Below are positions 33,577-41,503 of a DNA stretch of 42,101 nucleotides, in pieces. The first letter of the stretch is position 1; every line of letters begins with the position of its first letter. The DNA comes from Treponema sp. (GTDB taxonomy: Bacteria > Spirochaetota > Spirochaetia > Treponematales > Breznakiellaceae). The notes below the pieces were generated by a model. The model did not search any database, was not told the origin of the DNA, and saw only the letters and a list, made by a program, of their open reading frames with translations. A program made the translations under genes and the position numbers. The stretch is taken from contig JAIRYV010000095.1 of assembly GCA_031267685.1 (NCBI GenBank), forward strand, positions 1-42,101, written 5' to 3'.

Positions 33577-34217
33577 CGTCCTGTGTCTACATACACTGAA
33601 ATATCCCCGGTTTCCGCCACATTGCTCAGGCTGAAGAATCCGCGATCCCAGCGCAGGCCGTCAAGTGGCCACTTGAGTCCGAGGCTGCGTACATTCCAGG
33701 GTCCCTCGCCCAGAGGGAACAGAGAGACAAGGCTTCCACGCGGAAGCGACAGGCTCATTTGTTGCTGTTCCCGCAGACAGTGGCTATCCGCATTCCTCGT
33801 GATCCAGCGGTCAGGGCAGCGTTCCCGCTCAAAGAGTGTGCGAATAGCGAAGAGGTGGTCAAGCCTGCCGCCTCCACCGCCAATGAGCCAGATCTCCTGC
33901 GCGCCCTGTTCCCAGAGCAGCGCGAGAGCAAGCTCGGTGTCAGTGTAGTCCTTGTCTACTGGATAGCGTATCACACGCTCTGGCGGGTATCGTGCAAGCC
34001 GCGCCTGAGTGTCGAGTGAGTCCATATCGCCCACAATCCAGTCTGGCGCAATTCCAGCCGCCTCCGCCGCGATAAGCCCTGAATCAGCCGCCACGACAAG
34101 CAATGAGCGCCGCGTTTCTTGGCGCTCCAGTACGCTTGCCAGTAGCCGCCGGCATTGTTCAGGCCGCAGGCATTCCCCGCCAATAAACGCGATACCGTGT
34201 GTGATTGTCGTTATTAT
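33534..34217 (-). CDS. thiN: Thiamine pyrophosphokinase
   Basis: Converts thiamine to thiamine pyrophosphate with ATP. Motifs: VAADSGLIAAEAAGIAPDWIVGD-MDS region, DKDYTDTELALAL, and GGGGGRLDH (substrate/metal loops). The start is unclear. An ATG at 34259 opens the frame (241 aa) but has no ribosome binding site and lies upstream of a TATAAT box (34247-34242). GGAGGA (34229-34224) sits inside that frame, 6 and 9 nt before two ATA codons (34217, 34214); no ATG, GTG or TTG follows nearby. I give the ATA 34217 start, 227 aa, as a hypothesis. The gene is divergent from the 34320 gene. Confidence 0.85.
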   Translation of the reverse strand: MITTITHGIAFIGGECLRPEQCRRLLASVLERQETRRSLLVVAADSGLIAAEAAGIAPDWIVGDMDSLDTQARLARYPPERVIRYPVDKDYTDTELALALLWEQGAQEIWLIGGGGGRLDHLFAIRTLFERERCPDRWITRNADSHCLREQQQMSLSLPRGSLVSLFPLGEGPWNVRSLGLKWPLDGLRWDRGFFSLSNVAETGDISVYVDTGRFLVIDSHEDTIAI

Positions 34218-34241
34218 AGTCTTTCCTCCATTTCCTTTTAT

Positions 34242-34247
34242 ATTATA
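34242..34247 (-). promoter_or_regulatory. Consensus -10 box for thiN
   Basis: TATAAT on the minus strand, with AT-rich flanks, 12 nt before GGAGGA. The -35 region is poor. Transcription starting about 34235 would exclude the ATG at 34259. Confidence 0.45.
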
Positions 34248-34319
34248 CACACTTGGCATACCGCGCTACTTGACCGTGATTAAGCGGGTAGATACCATGA
34301 CGCTTGAGGAGGGTTAAGT

Positions 34320-34904
34320 ATGCCACGAATAAAGAGCGCACTGGAAATTGCCCTGGAGCGAACTGGAGCCGTAGAGAGCGACAAGGCTGGTATTGGCCAG
34401 TTTGAGGCAAAACAGCGGGGTAAGAAGATAGCCAATGAATTTTTAAGTGATCCACAAATATCGCTTGGAGAAGCCATAAAAAAGACGCCAAAAGGGGAAC
34501 AGGCAAGCCTGAAACAGGGTATCTTTGATGTGCTTGTTGCCCAGATCACGCTTCCAGCCTCTCGTGATGGTATGAAGCGGCTTGAGGCTATTGGTAATGG
34601 ATTGCAAACCGTGATTGCCGATGCGAGTTTTAAGACACTCTACCGACAGCTTATCCAGGCGCTATCCCGTTATCTTGATGAGACAGACCGCTATGCTGAG
34701 GCGATTCAGCGGCAGTATGAGCCAAAACTTCGGCAGAAGGAAGAGGAACTTTCTCGACGACTTGGCCGGGAAGTTCGGCTTGATCCGTTTCAGGATGCGG
34801 AGTTTGTCAATTTCTATAACCAGAATATGAACAACCTGAAAGCGAACTACGAAGCCGCTGTTGCGCAGGTGCGCGAACAGGCGAGGGCGATATTTCACAC
34901 TTAA
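34320..34904 (+). CDS. Small helical protein of unknown function (194 aa)
   Basis: No family recognised. Begins MPRIKSALEIALERTGAVES and has a strong ribosome binding site, AGGAGGG (34307-34313), 6 nt before ATG. Soluble, charged and mostly helical; residues ~125-190 (RYAEAIQRQYEPKLRQKEEE) look coiled-coil. It is monocistronic, between divergent thiN and a convergent sugar isomerase gene, with a strong shared terminator. Reads as a real, conserved-looking gene, but function cannot be inferred. Confidence 0.8.
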   Translation: MPRIKSALEIALERTGAVESDKAGIGQFEAKQRGKKIANEFLSDPQISLGEAIKKTPKGEQASLKQGIFDVLVAQITLPASRDGMKRLEAIGNGLQTVIADASFKTLYRQLIQALSRYLDETDRYAEAIQRQYEPKLRQKEEELSRRLGREVRLDPFQDAEFVNFYNQNMNNLKANYEAAVAQVREQARAIFHT

Positions 34905-34918
34905 AACTTATCAGAGTT

Positions 34919-34954
34919 GTCGTAAGCCCATGGCTTTAGGCAGGGGCTTACGAC
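34919..34954. terminator. Bidirectional terminator
   Basis: Perfect 11-bp stem GTCGTAAGCCC (34919-34929) / GGGCTTACGAC (34944-34954) in the 54-bp gap between convergent genes, with T-rich sequence on each side (TCTCTTAGCTTTTCT on plus, AAGTTTTAAG on minus). Confidence 0.75.
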
Positions 34955-34958
34955 TCTC

Positions 34959-35951
34959 TTAGCTTTTCTTGATTGCCGCGTCAAACGCGACGTTTGAAGG
35001 GGCAAAGTCGATCTTGCGGACAAAGTCGCAGGCTTCCTTTGCGCCGTACTCACGTTCCATGCCGGAGTCTTCCCATTCCACAGAAAGTGGTCCCTGATAG
35101 TTTATGGTGTTGAGTTCTCGGATGATGTTCTCGAAGTCCACATTGCCGTGTCCCAGAGACCGGAAGTTCCAGCCGCGCCGTGTGTCGCCAAACGTGAGGT
35201 GGGAGCCGAGTATGCCGGCCTTGCCATCCAGCGTTACTGCCGCGTCCTTCATATGAACGTGGTAGATGCGGTCAGCGAAGTCGCGCAAAAAGATATGTGG
35301 CGTTACTCCTTGCCAGATGAGGTGCGACGGGTCGAAGTTAAAGCCCAAAGTAGGACGGTAGTTGAACTCCTTGAGGAGGCGCTGCGCCGTGTAATAGTCA
35401 AACGCGATTTCAGTGGGATGCACCTCAAGTGCGAACTTGATCCCGTTTTTGTCGTATTCGTCAAAGATCGGGTTCCAGAGCTGGACGATTTCTTTGAAGG
35501 CGTTATCGATCATCTCCTCGCTGGTTTGGGGGAATGAGTACCAGTATTTCCAGATGGGACTTCCCATGAAACCGGTAACGACCGAGACTTCCAATGCTTT
35601 GGCTGCTCTGGCGATGTACTTCATCTCCTCTATAGCCCACTCACGGATTTTTTCTGGCTGTCCTGCGTACTGGGCTGGAGCGAAGCCGTCGAGACGCGGA
35701 TCCCAGAGGTCGCCGACGCATTGTCCAGGCAGATGGCCGCTTATAGCCCAGCATTTGAGGCCGTGTTTTGCGAGAATTTCCTTGCGATTTGCCACATACG
35801 CCGAATCCGAGGCTGCCTTGCGAGGGTCAAGATGATCTCCCCATGAGGCAATCTCAATACCGTCGTAGCCGAAAGACTTTACCTTTTTACACAGTTCCTC
35901 AAAAGGTAAATCCGCCCATTGTCCTGAAAAAATGGTTACTGGTCTTGACAT
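34959..35951 (-). CDS. Sugar phosphate isomerase/epimerase (xylose isomerase-like TIM barrel)
   Basis: 330 aa of the AP-endonuclease-2 / IolE-like TIM-barrel superfamily. Metal-ligand style motifs: E-V-H in KFALEVHPTEIAFD, FNFDPSHLIWQG, YHVHMKDA, and GPLSVEWEDS. It probably isomerises or epimerises a sugar or inositol derivative. Ribosome binding site AGGAG precedes ATG 35951. It follows the Gfo/Idh/MocA dehydrogenase on the same strand after an 86-bp gap; such pairs are a recurrent sugar or polyol catabolic module. Confidence 0.88.
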   Translation of the reverse strand: MSRPVTIFSGQWADLPFEELCKKVKSFGYDGIEIASWGDHLDPRKAASDSAYVANRKEILAKHGLKCWAISGHLPGQCVGDLWDPRLDGFAPAQYAGQPEKIREWAIEEMKYIARAAKALEVSVVTGFMGSPIWKYWYSFPQTSEEMIDNAFKEIVQLWNPIFDEYDKNGIKFALEVHPTEIAFDYYTAQRLLKEFNYRPTLGFNFDPSHLIWQGVTPHIFLRDFADRIYHVHMKDAAVTLDGKAGILGSHLTFGDTRRGWNFRSLGHGNVDFENIIRELNTINYQGPLSVEWEDSGMEREYGAKEACDFVRKIDFAPSNVAFDAAIKKS

Positions 35952-36037
35952 ATTTTCTCCTTAGTCTATACAAGGTTCACACGGAGGCTGGGGTAAAAGA
36001 TTAGAACTTCTTCGCTACCCTGCCCCTGTGTAATTTT

Positions 36038-37210
36038 TTAGAGGTTGACCCACACCGCTCCTTTTTGGGAACTCTCCACGCATTTGCCGATGAAACGCAC
36101 GCCATCAACCGCATTCTCCACGTCTGGGAAGTCAAGGTCTGCCTCAGTAAGGGGCTGGCCTTCTTTTTGTTTACTGAGGGCAGTGATGTAGGTCTTGTAG
36201 ATGTTAGCAAGCGCTTCAAAGTAGCCTTCAGGATGACCAGAGGGGATACGGGAATAGGACTGCGCGTGTGGATAGAACGGATCGCGGGCGCGGGAAAGCA
36301 GGGTGTTCGGCTGACCGAAACGCCGTACTTCAAGGTAATTCGAGGCTTCCTGTTCCCAGAGGATCGCGCCTTTGTCGCCAAAGATTCGTACCTTAAAGGC
36401 GTTGTCATAGCCTGCAGCAACCTGGCTCGTCCAATAGACGCCCTTTGCACCACTCTCGTACTCCAGCAGCACTGTGGCGTTGTCGTCGAGGACACGGCCC
36501 GGAACAATGGTATCAAGCCGTGCGAGGAGCGACTTGATACGCAAGCCGGTGATATACGAGACCATGTTCTCGATGTGTGAGCCAAGATCACCGATGCTGT
36601 TGGACTTGCCCGCCATTTTGGGGTTAGTCCGCCATGCCGCCTGCTTACTCCCCTCATCCTCAGCACGTACCATGAGCCATTCCTGAGGATACTCGGCGTT
36701 GATGTAGCAGACTTCGCCGATTTCGCCATGCTGCACCAACGCTCGCGCCTGCTTCACTGTGGGGTGGCCTGTATAGGTATAGGTAACACAGAACAAAAGC
36801 CCCTTCTTTTTGGCAAGATCGGCCAGTTCCTGCGCCTCGGCCAGCTCGACACAGAGCGGTTTTTCGCAGACAACCGGAATATCTCGACTTAAAAACGCCT
36901 TAGCCGCCTCATAGTGGCTCGTGTTCGGGGTCGTGATCACCACAAAGTCGATTCGATCACTCCGTTTCGCCTCTTCCACAGCCATTTCCTCAAATGTTTT
37001 GTAGAGCCGCTCCGGCATAAGCCCCAGAGCCGCGCCCGTTACAAGCGTCTGTTCCGCTGAGTGCGAAAAACAGCCAGCAACAATCTCAGCCAAGCCATCC
37101 AGGGCGATTGACTTCCGGTGTACATCCCCTATGAATGATCCAGGCCCGCCACCAACCATGCCATAACACAGCTTCTTTGCAAAGCGTATATCTGAACTTC
37201 CTTCAACCAT
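36038..37210 (-). CDS. Gfo/Idh/MocA-family oxidoreductase
   Basis: NAD(P)-dependent sugar or inositol dehydrogenase, 390 aa from ATG 37210 (GGGAGA at 37223-37218); the TTG frame start at 37225 overlaps that site. The Rossmann fold has YGMVGGGPGSFIGDVHR, then VVITTPNTSHYEAA and the family motif VVCEKPL, followed by the alpha/beta C-terminal domain. It is first in a two-gene unit with the TIM-barrel isomerase. The promoter is at 37229-37256. The substrate is unknown; the pair suggests stepwise conversion of one sugar. Confidence 0.9.
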   Translation of the reverse strand: MVEGSSDIRFAKKLCYGMVGGGPGSFIGDVHRKSIALDGLAEIVAGCFSHSAEQTLVTGAALGLMPERLYKTFEEMAVEEAKRSDRIDFVVITTPNTSHYEAAKAFLSRDIPVVCEKPLCVELAEAQELADLAKKKGLLFCVTYTYTGHPTVKQARALVQHGEIGEVCYINAEYPQEWLMVRAEDEGSKQAAWRTNPKMAGKSNSIGDLGSHIENMVSYITGLRIKSLLARLDTIVPGRVLDDNATVLLEYESGAKGVYWTSQVAAGYDNAFKVRIFGDKGAILWEQEASNYLEVRRFGQPNTLLSRARDPFYPHAQSYSRIPSGHPEGYFEALANIYKTYITALSKQKEGQPLTEADLDFPDVENAVDGVRFIGKCVESSQKGAVWVNL

Positions 37211-37228
37211 CGTTATATCTCCCAATCT

Positions 37229-37256
37229 AGTATACCACGAGTCTTGTATGTAGCAA
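37229..37256 (-). promoter_or_regulatory. Promoter of the Gfo/Idh/MocA gene
   Basis: Minus strand: TTGCTA (37256-37251), 16-nt spacer, TATACT (37234-37229), about 19 nt before the start codon with the ribosome binding site between. Confidence 0.6.
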
Positions 37257-37315
37257 GGCTATTATCCCAGCATCTAAAAGATACAAGAAGGGTAATAAGA
37301 AAAATAAAAAATATA

Positions 37316-37343
37316 TTGCCGAGATACTAACTTTTAGTATTAT
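37316..37343 (+). promoter_or_regulatory. Promoter of the response regulator gene
   Basis: TTGCCG (37316-37321), 16-nt spacer, TATTAT (37338-37343). A small hairpin CCAGC/GCTGG (37351-37366) sits just before the AAGGAG ribosome binding site and could modulate translation. Confidence 0.5.
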
Positions 37344-37382
37344 AGTAACACCAGCATTTAAGCTGGTAAGGAGAGCTTATAG

Positions 37383-38105
37383 ATGATTCGAATTGTTATT
37401 ATTGACGGGAAGGAGTCGGAGCAGCAGCGTGTGCAGGCAACATTAGCGTTCCACTCAGATTTTGAAGTTGTTGGACACGGCAAGGATGGCTTTGATGCCC
37501 TAACCCTTGTGGGCAAGCTAACACCGGATATCATGATCATGGATACCCGACTGAGCGATACTAACGGAATAAAGCTTATTCCACTATTAAAAAGCAAGTC
37601 GCCATATACAGCATACTTGATCCTTACATCGCTTGCTGAAGAGGCGCACCTCACCAAGATAATCAATCTTGGCATTACCGCCTACCTGCTCAAAGAAACG
37701 GATATGGATACCTTACCACTGGCGATAAGAACGCTTTACACCGGAGGGCATTTCTTTTCACCGAAGGTTCATGACAAGGTGTTCCATACCTTGCTGGACA
37801 TAATCAAAACGAATAAGGCTGCTGATACACGCTCCTCGTTGACAGACGCTGCCTGGCCGAAGGGATTAGGAAAAGCGCGTTCACAAAAGACGGTGAATGT
37901 AAAATTCTCCGCTGCAGAACAACGACTCATTTCTCTCGTCGTACAAGGCTACTCAAACGAGGAGATCGCGGAGCGCTTGTCCCTGAGAGGAGGAACGGTT
38001 CGTAATTACCTTTCAGCGATGATACAAAAAACCGGACAGCGGAACAGAACCCAGCTTGTCGTATTTGCGCTGAATAACGGATTGCTCCCTCAGTCCCGCA
38101 ACTAA
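37383..38105 (+). CDS. LuxR/NarL-type response regulator
   Basis: 240 aa: receiver domain (1-~120) with D54 in the phospho-acceptor position (IMIMDTRL) and K104, and a C-terminal LuxR helix-turn-helix (~172-230) with the pattern LISLVVQGYSNEEIAERL. The usual acidic pair near the N-terminus is D8-G9, so one Mg-binding acid is missing. No sensor kinase is adjacent: an orphan regulator. Ribosome binding site AAGGAG, 9 nt spacing. Target genes are unknown; the neighbouring sugar kinases are candidates only by proximity. Confidence 0.92.
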   Translation: MIRIVIIDGKESEQQRVQATLAFHSDFEVVGHGKDGFDALTLVGKLTPDIMIMDTRLSDTNGIKLIPLLKSKSPYTAYLILTSLAEEAHLTKIINLGITAYLLKETDMDTLPLAIRTLYTGGHFFSPKVHDKVFHTLLDIIKTNKAADTRSSLTDAAWPKGLGKARSQKTVNVKFSAAEQRLISLVVQGYSNEEIAERLSLRGGTVRNYLSAMIQKTGQRNRTQLVVFALNNGLLPQSRN

Positions 38106-38143
38106 GAGGCTCTCCTATACAGCCCCTTTTATGCTATACTCTA

Positions 38144-38178
38144 ACTTGTTCGGAAACTAAGCACATTCCCGAACAAGT
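38144..38178 (+). promoter_or_regulatory. Inverted repeat before the xylB-like gene
   Basis: ACTTGTTCGG (38144-38153) / CCGAACAAGT (38169-38178), perfect 10-bp arms with a 15-nt gap. CTATACT boxes lie on both sides (38134-38140, 38179-38185). It could be a sugar-regulator operator or the terminator of the response regulator gene; no T-run follows, favouring an operator. Confidence 0.55.
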
Positions 38179-38206
38179 CTATACTAAAATTGTTAAGGAG
38201 TTTGTT

Positions 38207-39697
38207 ATGAAAACAGTATGTGGTATTGATTTGGGAACCCAGAGCTGCAAGGTTCTGATTTACGATTATGAAACGAAAGTGGTTCTAGCCCGTTCTCAGG
38301 TTCCTGTTGAGATGATATCGGAGAATGATGGAACCAGAGAACAGAAGGCTGAATGGTACGACACAGCGCTGAAAAGCTGCTTTGATAAGGTTGACGCAAG
38401 TCTCAAGGCTACGGTCGCGGCAATCGGTATTTCTGGCCATCAGCATAGTTTTGTTCCGCTTGACGAGACAGGGAAGCCGCTCTACAACGTCAAGCTCTGG
38501 TGCGATACATCAACCGCCCCCGAGTGCGATCAGCTCACCAGTGCGGCAGGCGGCGAGACTGCACTCATCGCCGAAACCGGCCTCCCTATGCGCCCCGGAT
38601 ACACAGCCCCCAAGGTACAGTGGCTCAAAAACCACAAGCCTGAACTCTTCGCCAAACTGAGGCATATCCTGCTTCCCCATGACTATCTCAACTTCCTGCT
38701 CACCGGCGAGTACACGGCGGAATACGGCGACGCTTCAGGAACCGCGCTCTTTGATGTGCGTAAACGTGAATGGTCAAAAAAGGTCTGCAACCTCATCGAC
38801 CCGGTGGTCATTGCGTATCTGCCCAGGCTTGTTGAACCGGGCGCTATCGCTGGCAAGGTGTCAGAGACAGCGGCAGCGCTCTTTGGACTGCCGGTCGGCA
38901 CACTGGTGGCAAGCGGTGGCGGAGATAACATGATGGGCGCAATTGGAACAGGCGCAGTCAAAGATGGCTTTCTCACCATGAGCCTGGGAACCTCTGGCAC
39001 TCTCTTCGGTTTTTCCAATACGCCGGTTATCGATCCCTCTGGAAACCTCGCAGCGTTCTGTTCCTCAAGCGGAGGCTGGCTTCCTCTGCTTTGTACCATG
39101 AACTGCACGGTGGCAAGCGAGGAGTTCCGTACGCTCTTTGGCCTTGACGTAAAAGCCTTTGATGCAGAAGCCGCAAAAGCGCCCATTGGTGCAGATGGCA
39201 TGGTTATCCTGCCGTTTTTCAACGGAGAACGCACTCCGAATTTGCCCAATGGCAGAGCCAGCGTTAATGGCGCGACCAGCGCGAACTTTAAGCGCGAAAA
39301 CCTCGCACGCGCCAGCCTTGAAGCCGCAATTTTCGGTATGCGTATCGGGATGGAGGGCTTTAGTGAACTTGGCTTCAAGGCCCGAGAAATCCGACTCATA
39401 GGCGGCGGCGCAAAAAGCAAAATATGGCAGAACATCGCAGCCAATGTAATGAACCTGCCGGTTCGCGTTCCTAAGAGCGACGAAGCCGCTGCTATGGGTG
39501 GCGCAATTCAGGCGCTCTGGACCCTTCTGAAAAAAGATGCTGTGCCAGACGTATCAATCGAATCACTTGTTGACGAACACGTTGTTCTTGATGGCGGCGC
39601 AACAGCCACCCCTGACCAAGACTCGGTTACCGCATACAACGCAGCGTATCAGGAATACGCAAAGTATTTATCCGCATTAGGCCCACTGTATAAATAA
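38207..39697 (+). CDS. xylB: Xylulokinase-like FGGY kinase
   Basis: 496 aa, cytoplasmic, phosphorylates D-xylulose to xylulose 5-phosphate if the assignment holds. N-terminal ATPase motif GIDLGTQSCKVLIYD, substrate region ISGHQHSFVPLD, LPHDYLNFLLTGEY, and the C-terminal GGGAKSKIWQNIAANV typical of FGGY kinases. Ribosome binding site AAGGAG, 6 nt spacing. A second FGGY kinase follows 54 bp downstream, so the two form a sugar operon. No xylose isomerase was found in the window. Confidence 0.9.
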   Translation: MKTVCGIDLGTQSCKVLIYDYETKVVLARSQVPVEMISENDGTREQKAEWYDTALKSCFDKVDASLKATVAAIGISGHQHSFVPLDETGKPLYNVKLWCDTSTAPECDQLTSAAGGETALIAETGLPMRPGYTAPKVQWLKNHKPELFAKLRHILLPHDYLNFLLTGEYTAEYGDASGTALFDVRKREWSKKVCNLIDPVVIAYLPRLVEPGAIAGKVSETAAALFGLPVGTLVASGGGDNMMGAIGTGAVKDGFLTMSLGTSGTLFGFSNTPVIDPSGNLAAFCSSSGGWLPLLCTMNCTVASEEFRTLFGLDVKAFDAEAAKAPIGADGMVILPFFNGERTPNLPNGRASVNGATSANFKRENLARASLEAAIFGMRIGMEGFSELGFKAREIRLIGGGAKSKIWQNIAANVMNLPVRVPKSDEAAAMGGAIQALWTLLKKDAVPDVSIESLVDEHVVLDGGATATPDQDSVTAYNAAYQEYAKYLSALGPLYK

Positions 39698-39751
39698 ATT
39701 AACCACAAAGAGCAGAGGCGCGACCATACGCGCCCCTGTCAAAGGAGCTGG

Positions 39752-41356
39752 ATGATGACTATGGCTATAAAACAGGCAATCATTGAAGGAAAAACAAGTA
39801 TAGGGATTGAATTAGGTTCGACCCGCATCAAGGCTGTGTTAATTGACACAAGCAAGGCACAGCACGCCCCCATTGCATCAGGCGCTTACGATTGGGAAAA
39901 CCGCCTGGAAAATAACGTGTGGACCTATCACCTTGACGATGTATGGAAGGGAATACAGTCAAGTTTTCAGGCACTGGCCAGCGATACACAGCACTGTTAT
40001 GGAACGCCGCTGGTAAACACAGGCGCTATCGGCATCTCTGCAATGATGCACGGCTATCTCGTATTCGATAAAGTAGACGCGCCACTCACACCCTTTCGCA
40101 CGTGGCGTAACACCATGACCGAACAAGCAGCGCGGGCGCTTACCAAAACATTCCGGTTTAATGTGCCGCAGCGCTGGAGCATTGCCCATCTCTATCAGGC
40201 CATGCTGAACCACGAAACCCACATCCCGAATATAGCATTCATCACCACCCTTGCTGGTTACGTACATTGGCGCTTAACTGGTCAAAAATCACTTGGTATC
40301 GGAGACGCTTCGGGTATGTTCCCGATAGACAGCGCCATAAACGATTATCATCAGGGAATGTTGCAGCAATTCGACGAACTAGCACACGATTTTAGCTGGA
40401 AACTAAAGGACATACTCCCCACAGTTCTTTGCGCGGGTGAGAGAGCGGGCGCACTCACTCCGGAAGGCGCAAACTTGCTCGATCCTTCCGGCAGTCTGCA
40501 AGCGGGCATTCCGTTCTGCCCGCCTGAAGGCGATGCCGGAACCGGCATGGTGGCAACCAACAGTGTGAAGGAACGCACGGGTAATGTCTCGGCTGGCACT
40601 TCGATATTTGCGATGCTCGTGCTGGAAAAGCCGCTGACAAAAGTCTGGACAGAAATTGATATGGTAACAACGCCAGCAGGAAAACCAGTCGCAATGGTGC
40701 ATTGCAATAACTGTACCTCAGACCTTGACGCCTGGGTTAAGCTATTTTCAGAGCTAAACGTGCTTACCGGCGCAAACATCGAAAAACCCGCGCTCTACGA
40801 TGCCCTGTACTACAAAGCGCTGGAAGGCGATGCTGACTGCGGTGGCCTTGTGTCTTACAATTATTATGGCGGGGAACCGATTACTGAAATGGAACAGGGA
40901 CGCCCACTTTTCGTCCGCCTGCCTGACAGCCATTTTACACTGGCCAATTTCATGCGTGCAACACTTTTTTCCACAATGGCAACGCTTAAACTCGGCATGG
41001 ATATACTCACCGAACAGGAACAGGTACGCCTTGATAATCTGCTGGGACATGGTGGCTTATTCAAAACAAAAGACGTGGGACAGCGTCTTTTAGCTGCAGC
41101 GTTACATGTGCCAGTTACGGTGATGGAGTCCGCCGGCGAGGGTGGAGCTTGGGGTATAGCACTTCTTGCAGCGTATATGCTGGAAAAAGACGCGGATGAG
41201 CCGCTTGAGTCCTACCTTACTGAAAAAGTATTCGCCGACAACGTGGGTTCGTGTCTGGAGCCTGATCCAAAAGATGAAACAGGCTTCTCGGCATTTATAG
41301 AACGGTATAAAGCCGGACTTGGAATTGAGCGGAGTGCTGTAGCAAGTCTGCGGTAA
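39752..41356 (+). CDS. FGGY-family carbohydrate kinase (ribulokinase-type, substrate uncertain)
   Basis: 534 aa. N-terminal [16 protein letters not shown] (phosphate 1), [16 protein letters not shown], a glycine-rich [14 protein letters not shown], and C-terminal [21 protein letters not shown]. The layout is like the FGGY proteins found with pentulose-phosphate epimerases, so an L-ribulose or L-xylulose-type substrate is plausible but not shown. ATG 39752 is 4 nt after AAGGAG; ATG 39755 (7 nt) and ATG 39761 are alternatives. Follows xylB in the same orientation. Confidence 0.85.
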   Translation: MMTMAIKQAIIEGKTSIGIELGSTRIKAVLIDTSKAQHAPIASGAYDWENRLENNVWTYHLDDVWKGIQSSFQALASDTQHCYGTPLVNTGAIGISAMMHGYLVFDKVDAPLTPFRTWRNTMTEQAARALTKTFRFNVPQRWSIAHLYQAMLNHETHIPNIAFITTLAGYVHWRLTGQKSLGIGDASGMFPIDSAINDYHQGMLQQFDELAHDFSWKLKDILPTVLCAGERAGALTPEGANLLDPSGSLQAGIPFCPPEGDAGTGMVATNSVKERTGNVSAGTSIFAMLVLEKPLTKVWTEIDMVTTPAGKPVAMVHCNNCTSDLDAWVKLFSELNVLTGANIEKPALYDALYYKALEGDADCGGLVSYNYYGGEPITEMEQGRPLFVRLPDSHFTLANFMRATLFSTMATLKLGMDILTEQEQVRLDNLLGHGGLFKTKDVGQRLLAAALHVPVTVMESAGEGGAWGIALLAAYMLEKDADEPLESYLTEKVFADNVGSCLEPDPKDETGFSAFIERYKAGLGIERSAVASLR

Positions 41357-41418
41357 ATAGGTTCACGACTGTTCAAGAACGACTGTCCCACAAAGTCTTC
41401 CTATTATTAGAGCCAGCT

Positions 41419-41453
41419 GAGATAAGTATCCACTATCCATTCCCTCTTATCTC
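41419..41453. promoter_or_regulatory. Inverted repeat before the HU-like gene
   Basis: GAGATAAG (41419-41426) / CTTATCTC (41446-41453), perfect 8-bp arms with a 19-nt gap, 63 nt after the kinase stop and 50 nt before the next start. Terminator or operator; not distinguishable by eye. Confidence 0.4.
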
Positions 41454-41503
41454 TGTTATTATCTACACGTCGATAAAAACCAATATAGAAAGAGAGGAAA
41501 ACT

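Noticed and set aside
38683-39444. 253-aa minus-strand frame opposite xylB
   Set aside because: Shadow of the FGGY kinase gene; low-complexity Pro/Ser/Ala composition and no start signal.
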